A stretch of DNA of 64,000 nucleotides from Pythium myriotylum (lineage: Eukaryota; Oomycota; Peronosporomycetes; Pythiales; Pythiaceae), in the NCBI GenBank assembly GCA_023091665.1, contig JALJCQ010000004.1, forward strand, positions 1,116,001 through 1,180,000, written 5' to 3'. The translations under genes and the position numbers were made by a program. This document shows, in pieces, positions 1 through 11,100 of this stretch. The notes beneath the pieces were generated by a model, which ran no database searches, was not told the origin of the DNA, and worked only from the letters and a program-made list of their open reading frames with translations. How positions within the stretch are numbered: position 1 is the first letter of the stretch; each line of letters starts with the position of its first letter.

Positions 1-631
1 TGAGACCGGAGAGAATGCTGCGCGCACGGAGCTCGGCCGTGTCGGCGTCCATCTCCTCAAGGCGCTCGTAAATGTCGGTGAGGCGGTCCGAGATGCTCTG
101 CTGGGCGTCCTCGCTGAGCGACTCGTCGAGCATCTGCTCCGAGAGCTCGTCGGCCTCGGCCTGGAGCTTGCTGCGCTCCTCGTCGACCGAGAGCACAGCC
201 TCGAGCGCCGTGAGGTCGCTGGCCTCGATCTCGTGCTTGAGATGGTAGATGTCGATCGAGTCGGGGATGGGCACGCCGCGCGCGCCGAGCACGTTCATGA
301 AGGTGGACTTGCCGGATCCGTTGCGTCCGATGAGTCCGTAGCGGCGTCCGTAGTTGAGCGAGATGGTCGAGTCTTCGATGAGCACTTTTCCGTGGAAGAG
401 CAGCGTGAAGTTTTCGACGTTGATGTCTTTGAAGTTTTTGTGCACGGAGCGCGTCATCTGCGAGTACGTGGTGATGATGCCTTCCTCGGCGAGGCGGTCG
501 GCGAGCGACATGCCTTCGAGCGCGGCGGCGGTCTCGGCCTTCTTCTTCTCCTCGGCCGCGGCCTTGCGCGCATCCTTCTTGCTCACGCGCTCCTTCTTCT
601 CGCCCTTTTCCTTCTTCGCGCGCGGCGGCAT
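1..631 (-). CDS. ABCF2: ABCF2/Arb1-type ABC ATPase, N-terminal part (runs off window)
   Basis: This is the first 210 codons of a soluble, non-transporter ABC ATPase of subfamily F, a family that acts in ribosome biogenesis and translation. The start is the ATG at 631-629, followed by a Lys/Glu-rich tail (residues about 1-40) typical of ABCF proteins. The first nucleotide-binding domain begins near residue 75. The Walker A motif GRNGSGKST is intact, and just before it is GRRYGLIG, as in human ABCF2. The stretch VPIPDSIDIYHL after Walker A also matches ABCF2, as does RLEEMDADTAE leading into the RARSILSGL element. The reading frame is still open at base 1, so the signature motif, Walker B and the second ATPase domain lie outside the window. 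No intron is seen in this part. ABCF2/Arb1 is favoured over ABCF1 or GCN20 on the local matches. Confidence 0.9.
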   Translation of the reverse strand, partial: MPPRAKKEKGEKKERVSKKDARKAAAEEKKKAETAAALEGMSLADRLAEEGIITTYSQMTRSVHKNFKDINVENFTLLFHGKVLIEDSTISLNYGRRYGLIGRNGSGKSTFMNVLGARGVPIPDSIDIYHLKHEIEASDLTALEAVLSVDEERSKLQAEADELSEQMLDESLSEDAQQSISDRLTDIYERLEEMDADTAELRARSILSGL

Positions 632-968
632 GGCTCTCGCGGTCGTCGATTGCAGATCTGAGCGGCGCTGACGCTGACGCTTCGGTTGCGCTCCCCACCA
701 ACCACGGATCCAACCGGATTGCGACCTGCCCAAATCAATACCCGGCAAGAAAAGTACGAAACTGAATCAGCCCTTCATCTAGAATATGAGAATAGAAGCC
801 ACAGACAGAAACGCATCCCTTTCGGAAACGATAGAGCAGTTGTTGATTGGAGGAAATAGAGTCAGATGGGTGCGCTCGGAACTCAGACCGTTGCACCTGA
901 GAAAAACGACAAGATCGAGAAGATGTCTCGGGAAATGGATTTCGGACCTCTCTCTTCCTCCGGCTGCG

Positions 969-1942
969 CTACAGCCCCACTGGCAGGCCAAAGTCGTCCA
1001 CACGGCGTGCTTGCTGGCGCTCGGGGACACCCGAGGGCGCGGCTGGCAGCTCGTGAGTCGGCGCGAGGTACGACGGAGTGGCCTCGGCTGTGGTCGCCGT
1101 GGCCTCCTCCTCTGCCCACTCTTCTTCCAAACCTTCCAGCTCCGCCTCGAGCTCGCTCTCGTCGATATCCGTTCCAATACTGCATGGCGTAGAAGAAATC
1201 GCCGTGAGATGCAAGTCAACTGTCGAGTTCTCGATGGCAAAGGACCCCACCCGTAAGAGCGACCCATGATTTCCTGGATCTCATTCATGTCTTCCATCAT
1301 GTCGGCAAGATCGTCTTGAACGTCCTATTTCGGTTCACTTGAGATAAGCACATCTCGTGGAGAATCCAACACGCTCACTAGCGTACCTCGAGTTCGTTCA
1401 AATCAATCTTCTTGGTCTCCACTTTGAGCTGAGCAGCCGCACTCTTCATCGCTGCGACCGTCGTAATGGTGTCCCGAGACGATTCAATCGCGAACGTTGC
1501 CTACCGACTGCGTCAGTCTCGCAGCGCTCCATCTTCAGGCTCTGCGATGCTCACCTGCTCCAGATTGAACGATTGCGCCATGAGGTTATCTCGCTGCGCC
1601 TCGTACATCTTCTTCCGCTTGAGCACCCCCATCGCGCGCTGCTTGATGCCATTGAGCGCGGGGCCTTTGACTTTGGACATCTGTAGCCACAACCAGCTCG
1701 TAAGCTGAGCTGCATCCCTGTATATGACTCTTTCGCGTCTCGAACCTGCACGCGATACTTGCGTAGCTCCTCGTCGAGCTTGTTGATCTGCGGGGCGGGC
1801 ATTAGACCTCTCGCTGCGCCCCTCCGGCGCCGACGCGCACCTTCATGTCGAGGTCCGTGACGCGCCCATCGACCTTGGCGTTGACGTCGCCGATGTTGAC
1901 GTTCGGCGCCTCGGGCTTCTTGCGGCCGAATATCCGATTCAT
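969..1942 (-). CDS. VPS60: ESCRT-III-associated protein VPS60/CHMP5
   Basis: Snf7-family protein of the late ESCRT-III machinery. In the known family it recruits LIP5/Vta1 and modulates Vps4 during multivesicular-body sorting on endosomes. Six exons give a 222-residue protein (human CHMP5 has 219): 1942-1841, 1787-1746, 1680-1555, 1500-1387, 1324-1251 and 1179-969. Recognition: the start [13 protein letters not shown] is the CHMP5 N-terminus; a basic coiled segment ([13 protein letters not shown]) follows; the acidic helix contains [14 protein letters not shown]; and the C-terminus ends [12 protein letters not shown], nearly the CHMP5 C-terminal motif. Exon joins keep the frame and the homology. 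Intron 2 uses a GTTCGA donor, an uncommon type also inferred in other genes here. The gene follows the ABCF2 gene on the same strand, about 340 bp away. Confidence 0.93.
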
Positions 1943-2106
1943 GGTGTGCCTTCCTTCTCGTCTCCAGCAACTCTCGTGTTGGACACTGGCACGACGGAAT
2001 GTTGGTTGCTTCCACCTGGTAAGAAATCGACGAAATATTACGAAGGTTTACACTGTAACCCAGGGAGTTTCACAGAACAAGGTATAACCGACAGGTTTAC
2101 ATGGGT

Positions 2107-3298
2107 TCACTCGTCTGTCTTCGAGTTCCTCCGCAGAATGGCGTAGATGCCACCGTGTTGAAGCTTCCCGATCGACGGTGGCGAGTTTCGCTGCAAGAAA
2201 CCAAGCTCAGTTGTTGCTTGTGAGTGAGAGTTGAGTTGGTAGCTCACCTTGGTTATCCAGTGTTGCGTGGGCGACGCGGGAGAGCTGTCGAGGTTGGTCG
2301 GCACGTGAATGCACGATCGAACGCCCTCCAGCTCCAACAGGTTGCTCACATCGTCAACCAGCGTAGGCTCGTGCCCGCGAGACTTGTTTTTGAGTAGCAG
2401 AGAGTAAATTCCACCGTGACGTGCCTTCGGTTTCGATTCGGTGGGTGCTGTGGGGTAGCGAATACTTGTTTTTCCCGGTGTCCAAGCTTGGCGCCGTGGA
2501 GAGCACGGTTTGCGCACGCTTTGACGAGAAGGCCGAGATGGCGTAGATGGGCATTCTTTACCATCTATGAAATCATCTCTATGCTCTGGTTCGTCCTGTA
2601 CATCGATGGTGTTGTCCCCATCGTAGTTGGGGGAGTTGCAATCGAAGTATTCGTGGCTCCCCGTATGGTGGTCCACGTCATAGTTCCGAGGACTCTCCGG
2701 TAATCCTACTGGAGACACAAGGTCCAGCTCGTTACCGTGGGTCGAGTGCGTTGGCGACGGTTTGAATTGGGCGATGTGCTGCGTAGGTGATGTCAGATCA
2801 GGTTGTGGTCGAGACTGGGTCTTGCACGTCCCTGAGAGAAACTGACCGAGTCAATACTCCCTGAGATCCCACAATCCAAGCATTCGTACGGGAGACATCG
2901 ACTAGATCCATTCTTGCCAGTGCAGAGAGCCTTCTTGCTTTGTTATCGTCGTCGAAGTCTCTGCAGTTGTCCTCATCGTCTTCCCACTGCTGCGTCGTTC
3001 CATGTGGGCTCAGCATCGCCTAGCGAATCGGATTCGAGTAAATACACAGCCAATTCGTCCTATACGTGCATATCCCCACCAGCAGCTCGAGGGAGACATC
3101 GGCATACTCGTCGGCGGCGTCCTGGTTGTCTGTGTGCGGATCCTCCCGAGCGATCTCGCCCACACGCACGCGCATCGGACGCCTCACCGTCGTGGTACGA
3201 GACGCATCGTCTTGGTTGGCTCGCTCTCGCTCGCGTGCACCTTCTCTCGCCTCTCGATCTCCTCTCGCGCCAGAGCCCTCTACGCGTTGCTTCGTCAT
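2107..3298 (-). CDS. Hypothetical protein with duplicated HGGIY motif
   Basis: I do not recognise this gene. A four-exon model keeps one frame: 3298-3080, 3019-2890, 2831-2248 and 2190-2107, with 57-60 nt GT-AG introns, giving 338 residues. The N-terminal third is rich in Arg, Glu and Asp. The middle is acidic and then Pro/Ser/Arg-rich, looking mostly disordered. The clearest feature is a short motif present twice, HGGIYSLLLKNKS in the third exon and HGGIYAILRRNSK at the very C-terminus, which looks like a peptide interaction motif. The start (ATG 3298) lies 121 bp from the ARL2 start on the other strand, so the two probably share a promoter. The first exon is the least certain part; an alternative start is the ATG at 3016. 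Confidence 0.5.
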
Positions 3299-3419
3299 GG
3301 CTCGAGTGACGACTTCAACAAGCCATTCGAAACGACACGAGACCAGACTCAGCTCATGCATCAGACATGGGATCAGATACATTTGTGCTCGGCTCCGACC
3401 GGAAGCGAAGCACGACGCC

Positions 3420-4243
3420 ATGGGCCTCCTCAGCATCCTCAAGAAGGTCAAGGAGAAGGAGAAGGAGCTGCGCGTGCTCATGCTGTATGTGCGCTGATGG
3501 GCTCTTTCGGGTCCGCGTGCTGGCGGTGCTGACGAAGTCGTTTCGTGGCCCGAAAGAGGACTCGACAATGCCGGCAAAACCACCATCTTGAAGAAATTCA
3601 TGGGCCAGGACATCACGGAGATCTCCCCGACGCTAGGCTTCGACATCCAGACGCTCGAGTTCAAAGAGTGAGGACCCTGTGAATCGATCTCTTGTGAGAC
3701 TCTCGGTTCTGATGTCGCGTGTGGTGTTGATCCTGCGATTCGCAGGTTCAAGCTTAACGTGTGGGATGTCGGCGGCCAGCAGACCATCCGCTCATACTGG
3801 AGAAACTACTTCGAACAGGTCCGCCCACATTCTGAGTTGCCCGCGCGCAATGTTTGGATCTTACTTTCGCCTCAATAGACGGATGGGATCGTGTGGGTAG
3901 TGGACAGCGCCGACCGCCGCCGCTTGGAAGACTGTCGTCTCGAGCTCCGGAAGCTTCTCGCACAAGAGGTAGGCCGCCAGCTCATGCAGCGTTACACCGG
4001 CGCTAACCGACGCAACCGCAGAAACTCGCCGGCGCGACGCTTCTCATCTTCGCCAACAAGCAGGACCTCCCGGGCGCGCTCTCGGCCTCTGAGATCGCCG
4101 ACGCGCTGGACCTGCGCTCCGAGCAGTTCTCCACGCGCCACTGGAGCATTCTGTCGTGCAGCGCCTTCACGGGAGACGGTCTCATGGACGGCATCGACTG
4201 GCTCGTGAGCGACATTGCCAGCCGCATCTTTCTCATGGAGTGA
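3420..4243 (+). CDS. ARL2: ARF-like small GTPase ARL2
   Basis: Small GTPase of the ARF family. ARL2 works with tubulin cofactor D in tubulin folding and with PDE6D/BART effectors in trafficking of lipidated cargo. Five exons (3420-3484, 3557-3667, 3746-3818, 3879-3968, 4022-4243) encode 186 residues; human ARL2 has 184. The start [16 protein letters not shown] is the diagnostic ARL2 N-terminus with a Gly at position 2. The P-loop reads GLDNAGKTT, switch II WDVGGQ, and the base-recognition motif NKQD. The C-terminal region [20 protein letters not shown] ends in SRIFLME, as in the family. The second exon begins after a CGAAAG acceptor, which is weak but is the only join that restores [11 protein letters not shown]. 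It is divergent from the unknown gene at 2107-3298 and followed at 72 bp by SepSecS. Confidence 0.95.
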
Positions 4244-4314
4244 CTTGCCAATCTACTGATTCAATACATATCTTGGGAGACCCGCTCGGAGAAAGAGCAC
4301 CTCGTGGGCAGATC

Positions 4315-5803
4315 ATGAACGAGCAGAACGCGCAGCTCGCGGCGGCGCTTGTGCCGGGCACCTACGTGCGCCAGGGCATGGACGCTCTGCGCAACCGCGA
4401 AGCGCTCCTCACGACGCTGCTCTCCCAGCGACGTGTGCCCGACGACGGCTGGGATGATCTCTCGGTGGAGCTCCTGCTCCAGCAGCTCGCGGCCATGGAC
4501 AGCAACAACTTCCGCACGAACCTCGGCGCCGGCGAGCGCGAGGCGCGCGTCTTCTCGACGCTCGTAGCCAGGCGCCACTTTTTCCTATGCCACGGCGTCG
4601 GGCGCTCAGGCGACGTCGCGGCGGTGCAGCCCAAAGCCGCCGGGTCCTCGCTGCTCGTGCAGCTCTGTAATGCGCTCGCACGGGACATCCTTCGAGACTC
4701 CGGCTTGCGTCTAACCAGCGCAGCGATCGTGCTACCTGTCGCGACGGGCATGTCTCTATCACTCGTGCTCCTGGCCTTGAGAGAGAAGAAACCGCAGGCC
4801 AAGTACGTCATCTGGCCTCGCATCGACCAGAAGTCGTGCCTGAAGTCCATTTTATCTTCCGGACTCACTCCGCTCGTGGTGGAGAACGTGCTTGAGGAGG
4901 GCGGCCAGTTGCGAACCTCTGTGGCAGATATCGAAAAGCTACTGAAAGATCACGGCCCTGATAGTGTTTTGGCTGTGATGACGACCACAAGCTGCTTCGC
5001 GCCAAGAGGCTTCGATCGCGTAGTCGAGGTTGCGGGTTTGTGTCAAGACTATGGCGTTGCCCACGTCGTCAATAATGCGTACGGTGTTCAGTCGTCCAAG
5101 TGCATGCACGTTATCAACGAAGCGACGCGCGTCGCGCGAGTCGACGCAGTTGTTCAGAGTCTCGACAAGAACTTCCTTATGCCCGTCGGCGGTGCGATCG
5201 TGAGCTCGGCTACTGATGCTATCATAGAAGACGTCTCTAAAGTGTATCCTGGTCGAGCGAGCAACTCGCCGTCGGTGGACTTCTTCATCACGATGCTCCA
5301 GATGGGCCGCAATGGCTACCGGCGAATGCTTCGAGATCGCAAGCAACTAGCAATCTATCTGAAGGAGCAGCTTCAGCAAGTTGCTTCGGAATGCGGTGAG
5401 CGCGTGCTCGAGTCGCCACAAAATGAGGTAAGCCAGGCGCTTTACTCGTATGTGATGGGGCGTTGATCACTTCACACGCTTATGTGCGTAGATCTCGTTC
5501 GCAATGACATTGTCCACTTTCACTCAGTCGAGCGAAGACGCGGCTATCCGTGCCAAGAAGCTCACGTTCTTCGGAGCCATGCTCTTCTCTCGTGGACTCT
5601 CGGGCACACGTGTCGTCTCAGGCCTCGAGACCAAGACAATAGGGGGAATTTCGTTTGTGTCATATGGGGCTCACTACAACCGCTACCCGCATCCATACAT
5701 AACGTTTGCATGTGCAGTTGGCATGACTCGCGAGGAGATAGACTTGGTCGTGAAGAAACTTCGGAACACTATCGCCGAATGGCGTAAGCAGCACCCTCAA
5801 TAG
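4315..5803 (+). CDS. SEPSECS: O-phosphoseryl-tRNA(Sec) selenium transferase (SepSecS)
   Basis: PLP-dependent enzyme that converts O-phosphoseryl-tRNA(Sec) to selenocysteinyl-tRNA(Sec) with selenophosphate, the last step of eukaryotic selenocysteine synthesis. Two exons (4315-5427 and 5492-5803, 64-nt intron) encode 474 residues; human SEPSECS has 501. Strongly conserved blocks include HGVGRSGDVAAVQPKAAGSS, YVIWPRIDQKSC, TTSCFAPR and VNNAYGVQSSKCMH. The PLP lysine is in QSLDKNF, about Lys285, followed by VGGAI. KVYPGRASNSPS matches the family loop. Exon 2 supplies the small C-terminal domain (GAMLFSRGLSGTRVV). The start is the ATG at 4315; the frame upstream has no better one. Presence of this gene implies that the organism makes selenoproteins. 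Confidence 0.96.
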
Positions 5804-5895
5804 CAAAAGAAAGTCACAAGTCAAACAAATCTATTCCTAGGCCACTACCCGCGTCATTTGATAGAAGGGATGATGTTTCGAATGAGAGGGGCTCC

Positions 5896-8800
5896 CTAAT
5901 GTTTCTTCGCGGAGCCATTCACCTTTCCGCCCTTCTTCTTCTTTCCCGCTGCCGATTCCTCCTTAATCGCAAACTCTTCGATGAGCTCTTGCGCGATGGC
6001 ATCAGCGGCTGCTGCGGCATCAACTTCTCGTCGACCCTTCGCACCTTCGACCGCACGCTCGGTGAAAGTCGCCATGAACTTCGCTGACTCTTGCACACGA
6101 GGATCATCGTTCCCAAATGCCTCCTGCAACAAAGCAAACACTCGTTTCTCATACACGAGCGCATCACGGAAACCACCCACAAGCGAGCACGCGAGTGCCA
6201 TTTGATGGAGTGTGTTCGCCGCTTGCAAGCGATCAAACTCGCCGCGCTGCAGTGACTCGCGGTAGCACAACAGAGCGAGCGTAACGTGGCCCACGTCTTG
6301 GCACATCGATCCCATGCGCAAATACAACGCAGAAACCTCAGGGAAGTGCGGCCCGGCACAAAGCTCGAGCAAATAGATTGCACGGCGCAAGTGCGAGACC
6401 GCAAGGTCGGTCTGCGAATTCGCATGCAAGAAGAGCGCGAGGTTTGCATGTGCGAACGCGGTATCATGATAGTCGAGACCCTCGAGCTGGGTATACAGAG
6501 CGAGGGCTCGTTGCTGCTGAGCAATTGCACCAGCAATATCGCCCGCGTGGAACAGAACGGTGGCAAGAGATGAGCTGCAAAGTGCGGCATCTTCGTGGGC
6601 TCCACCGACGACTTGGAAGAGCAGTGTCGATGCTTCTTGGAGGAGATCATACGCAGTCGCCAACGCTCCGCCGTTGAGGTTGAGTCGCCCTCGCTCAAGC
6701 AATTGCTTAGCGTGGCCAAGCGGATGGGCAGGGAGTGAATGCTTGACAACGGGCACGACACCAGTGATGTCTTCGAGGGTGAATGGAGCGACTGAAGCGA
6801 AGTCGTAAGTCTTGCTGACAACACGCAGTCCAAGACGCTGGCAGAGGCGACGCAGCAGCACTGTCTTATGCACGCGTTTGAACTTCGCCGTGACGTTTTC
6901 TTCGTCATCCTCATCCGATGTGCTCTCTGTGTATGGATGCCAAAGCGCTAGCGTGTACCCAAAGCGTTGCTGGACCTGCGTCGTGATTCGCTTCCACACT
7001 GATTCGCCACCCAACTTATTCTCAACACCATTTGATGCTTCCGCAACGATAACCTTTGCAGCTGCCTTCTTCTTGAGCTTCTTCGCCGTCTTTTTGTTCG
7101 GATTCGTGTTGCTGAGACCAGCAGTCTTCGCCACAGCTGCCGCCGAGATTTCTGCCTCGGCATTCTCTTCTTCCCATCCACCAAAGATCGCATTCAGAAG
7201 TTGCACGATAGCATCTCCCGGGGCAGCGCGAACTGACGGGTTCTCGTTGAGAACGTCTGCAACTATGTGTTTTACAGCACGAGCAATCATTTCGACCTCA
7301 AGTAGCTCCAGAATATACTTGGAGATTCCACCGAAAGCTTCGAGTTTCTTCACAAGAGCCGCCAAGCGACCCAAGTAGCGCATATTAATGCCGCAAGAAT
7401 GCATGAGCTCACTGAGTGCGTGACCATCCGCAGGAGAAATTGCACCGCGTCGAATATCCGTCACGAATGCTGGAATCACAACCTTTTGCAGGTAGTCTGC
7501 GGCATCTCGAGCAGCTTCTTCGTCGGCCTTAGCTTCGTCCGCATCAGTTGACGCCGCGTACTTCATGAACACATTTGGGTTCAAACGCACAGGCGCAATC
7601 GGTTCCTCATCTTCTTCGGTTTCGTTACTCGTCTTGTCACCGCCATCTTCGTTTTCTTTACCTCCTTCGCCTTCATCGCCCTTGTTCGCAGCATTAGACG
7701 CTTTAGTCTGGGCGAGTTCTTCACGTCTTGCCTTTCGAATTTGGTTCTGCTTCCAAAGTGAGTAAAGTTTGACAAGTTCAGGACGAAGGAGGGCCACGTA
7801 GCCTTCATCTTGGCGATTGAAGCGCAGTCCTGTACCATTCGCAATCTCCTTTTGTTCAGGCGTTTCGTTGGGGTCTTTCTCGGCATAGTATGTTGCATCC
7901 TTTGGAGTGATGCGCACAAGATCGAGTACGTACATTCGACCATCGGCACCAAGAATTCCCTTGGCTTCGACCGGCGCGCACAGCGAAACAACTTCGGTGG
8001 TAGCTTCGCCACTGCTCACACCCGCAGGGTCTTCCACGTCATCAACGTCCTTGCCCAATGGCTTGATACTGCGCTCAGCGATATGTAGCTTCTCAGCAGC
8101 CTGCTGCATCAGAAGATGCATCGTTTCGTTCGACGCGATGGTCTTGCCGCCGTCTACCGAGCCGTACACTAACTTTGACGAGGCCTCGCCCTGCAAGATG
8201 CCCGGAATGACACTTTGGGCGATTACGCGAACACCCAAGTAGTCAACCACTGCAGTGGCGAGGGTATGGAGTCCTCGAACATCAGCTTCATTAAACGCCT
8301 TCACACCTTGCAGGTCACGGTTCGCAGACGAAAACGCAGCATCTTCGCTGGAGATGTCCTTCGCTGCTGGCTTACCGTCCACGGACAACGAGAAGAAGAT
8401 GTTGTTGAAGACGTATACGTGCGCGCTCGCATCATCCATGGGATTAATCGGTGGGATGTGCCCCTCGACAATCGCTACAGCACCTTGCGTCGCAGCCTCA
8501 ACAAACTCGTTGACAATTTTGTACATCACACGACTGCGAACGACCTGTTCTCGCAACGAGCCGGATGGAAGCTCGCGGCAGCATTGATACTCCTCATTCC
8601 AATCCCGCAGGACACCTCGCTCGTCCACGCCATACGACGCGCACAGCTCATCTTCTGCGCGATTCAGATTGTATTCGTGTTTTGCAATCGTCGTCGGGGT
8701 GTTCCATGGCAACTTGCCGCCGATCTGGTTGCCGGCGGCGACCATCCATTCAATAGAAACGGGGCCTTGCTTGGCGAGAGCGGCTGCTTTGTTCAGCAAA

Positions 8801-9819
8801 GATGAGTACGCACCCTTGAACTTGTCGGACGCCTTAATCAGCACATCCACCAACAAATGTTCAGTGGTGGAATCCGCGCGAGGAGATGGATCAAACTTGG
8901 AGGCGGTAGAGCGGTTGATGTAGAAGCCGTTGACATGCGCTGTCACGTAGTAAACGACTCGGTCCTCGGTCGTGACTTCTAGGTAGAGCAAATCGCCGGC
9001 AAGCTTTCGCGGGCCTGGTGGTGGGTTGTAGCCAGAGAACACAATGCTCTTCACGCACTGCGGGAGCTTAGCCGTCTCCAGTGAGAATTCGGTACCGCTC
9101 TCATCCCCGCTACTGTTCTCCGTAGGTGTTGGCGAAGCTGGTGATTTAACACCCTTCTTTTTGTTCTTCCCCTTCTTCGGCGTTGTCTTGGTTACGTCTT
9201 TGTTCTCAGTCTTGGGCGCAGGAGACGACAAAGGCATCGCATAGAACTCGCCAAGCTCTGGAACGACTGGAACCTTAACGCCTTCAAGCTTCGCATGGAT
9301 CTCGCGCAGCTTTTTGAGCTGCTTCTCCGTGATCTCCTTTTGGGTCTTCTCGTCCACTTCACCGTTCTCGTTGGCTTTGAGCGAATCGTTCGCCGAGTCG
9401 GCAGACTTTTCCGCAGAAGCAGAAGCAGCCTGGTCGTTCTCGTTCGCCTGTGGGATTGGCGGGTTGAGCAGCACGTCGCGGAAGCGACGCACGTGTGCGC
9501 GGACCTTGCGTGCATCGTACTTCTCCAGCACCATGCGGAGAGTGACACCGTCCACGACCGCCTCATACTCGCCGAGCTCAACGAAGTCATTGAGCGTGAT
9601 GCTCTCCTGGTCGCCCGAGGCTGGAACTTCGAGGTGGTAGCACGTGAAGCACGCGAGCGCGGGGTACTCGGCGATCATCTGGCGCAGCGAGAGCACCGTG
9701 TCGGCGGCGCTGATGCCGTCGAGACGGAGCGGCTCGGACGCGGGCGTGGGCGGCTGCACGAGCACGCTGAAGGCGGCGTCCTCCGTCGGGAGCTGTGGCG
9801 TGGCGGCGGCGTCGCCCAT
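5896..9819 (-). CDS. CLUH: Clustered mitochondria protein (CLU/CLUH)
   Basis: Cytosolic RNA-binding protein of the CLU family, needed for normal mitochondrial distribution; in animals CLUH binds mRNAs of nuclear-encoded mitochondrial proteins. One uninterrupted frame of 1,307 residues from the ATG at 9819. The N-terminal quarter holds the ubiquitin-like CLU_N region. Then comes the GYNPPPGPRKLAGDLLYLEV block found in all CLU proteins and the central CLU domain with DWNEEYQCCRELP and VEGHIPPINPMD. An acidic, Lys-rich linker precedes a middle region with KYAAS and ISPADGHALSELMHSCGIN. TPR-like repeats follow (residues about 1050-1230; AFAHANLALFLHANSQ, ALYLRMGSMCQDVGHV). The C-terminus is Lys-rich (KKKKGGK). 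An in-frame extension reaches 9942 with another ATG (MAHSR...), but the ATG at 9819 begins the acidic, family-like start. Confidence 0.94.
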   Translation of the reverse strand: MGDAAATPQLPTEDAAFSVLVQPPTPASEPLRLDGISAADTVLSLRQMIAEYPALACFTCYHLEVPASGDQESITLNDFVELGEYEAVVDGVTLRMVLEKYDARKVRAHVRRFRDVLLNPPIPQANENDQAASASAEKSADSANDSLKANENGEVDEKTQKEITEKQLKKLREIHAKLEGVKVPVVPELGEFYAMPLSSPAPKTENKDVTKTTPKKGKNKKKGVKSPASPTPTENSSGDESGTEFSLETAKLPQCVKSIVFSGYNPPPGPRKLAGDLLYLEVTTEDRVVYYVTAHVNGFYINRSTASKFDPSPRADSTTEHLLVDVLIKASDKFKGAYSSLLNKAAALAKQGPVSIEWMVAAGNQIGGKLPWNTPTTIAKHEYNLNRAEDELCASYGVDERGVLRDWNEEYQCCRELPSGSLREQVVRSRVMYKIVNEFVEAATQGAVAIVEGHIPPINPMDDASAHVYVFNNIFFSLSVDGKPAAKDISSEDAAFSSANRDLQGVKAFNEADVRGLHTLATAVVDYLGVRVIAQSVIPGILQGEASSKLVYGSVDGGKTIASNETMHLLMQQAAEKLHIAERSIKPLGKDVDDVEDPAGVSSGEATTEVVSLCAPVEAKGILGADGRMYVLDLVRITPKDATYYAEKDPNETPEQKEIANGTGLRFNRQDEGYVALLRPELVKLYSLWKQNQIRKARREELAQTKASNAANKGDEGEGGKENEDGGDKTSNETEEDEEPIAPVRLNPNVFMKYAASTDADEAKADEEAARDAADYLQKVVIPAFVTDIRRGAISPADGHALSELMHSCGINMRYLGRLAALVKKLEAFGGISKYILELLEVEMIARAVKHIVADVLNENPSVRAAPGDAIVQLLNAIFGGWEEENAEAEISAAAVAKTAGLSNTNPNKKTAKKLKKKAAAKVIVAEASNGVENKLGGESVWKRITTQVQQRFGYTLALWHPYTESTSDEDDEENVTAKFKRVHKTVLLRRLCQRLGLRVVSKTYDFASVAPFTLEDITGVVPVVKHSLPAHPLGHAKQLLERGRLNLNGGALATAYDLLQEASTLLFQVVGGAHEDAALCSSSLATVLFHAGDIAGAIAQQQRALALYTQLEGLDYHDTAFAHANLALFLHANSQTDLAVSHLRRAIYLLELCAGPHFPEVSALYLRMGSMCQDVGHVTLALLCYRESLQRGEFDRLQAANTLHQMALACSLVGGFRDALVYEKRVFALLQEAFGNDDPRVQESAKFMATFTERAVEGAKGRREVDAAAAADAIAQELIEEFAIKEESAAGKKKKGGKVNGSAKKH

Positions 9820-11013
<1,194 letters not shown>

Positions 11014-11100
11014 GCGAGCGGCAGGCAGTAAGTTCACGCTTAGAGTGTGCATGGATTCGGGCTCATGTTAAGCATCTCTCTTTGCAAACCGCTCATTGAT

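Noticed and set aside
2536..2560. Possible third copy of the HGGIY motif
   Set aside because: The DNA has a similar CATCTACGCCATC stretch, but it is out of frame in the gene model and may be chance.
3420..3787. Upstream part of a 255-codon minus frame over ARL2
   Set aside because: Antisense to ARL2 exons; only the part downstream of 3298 is used in the unknown gene.
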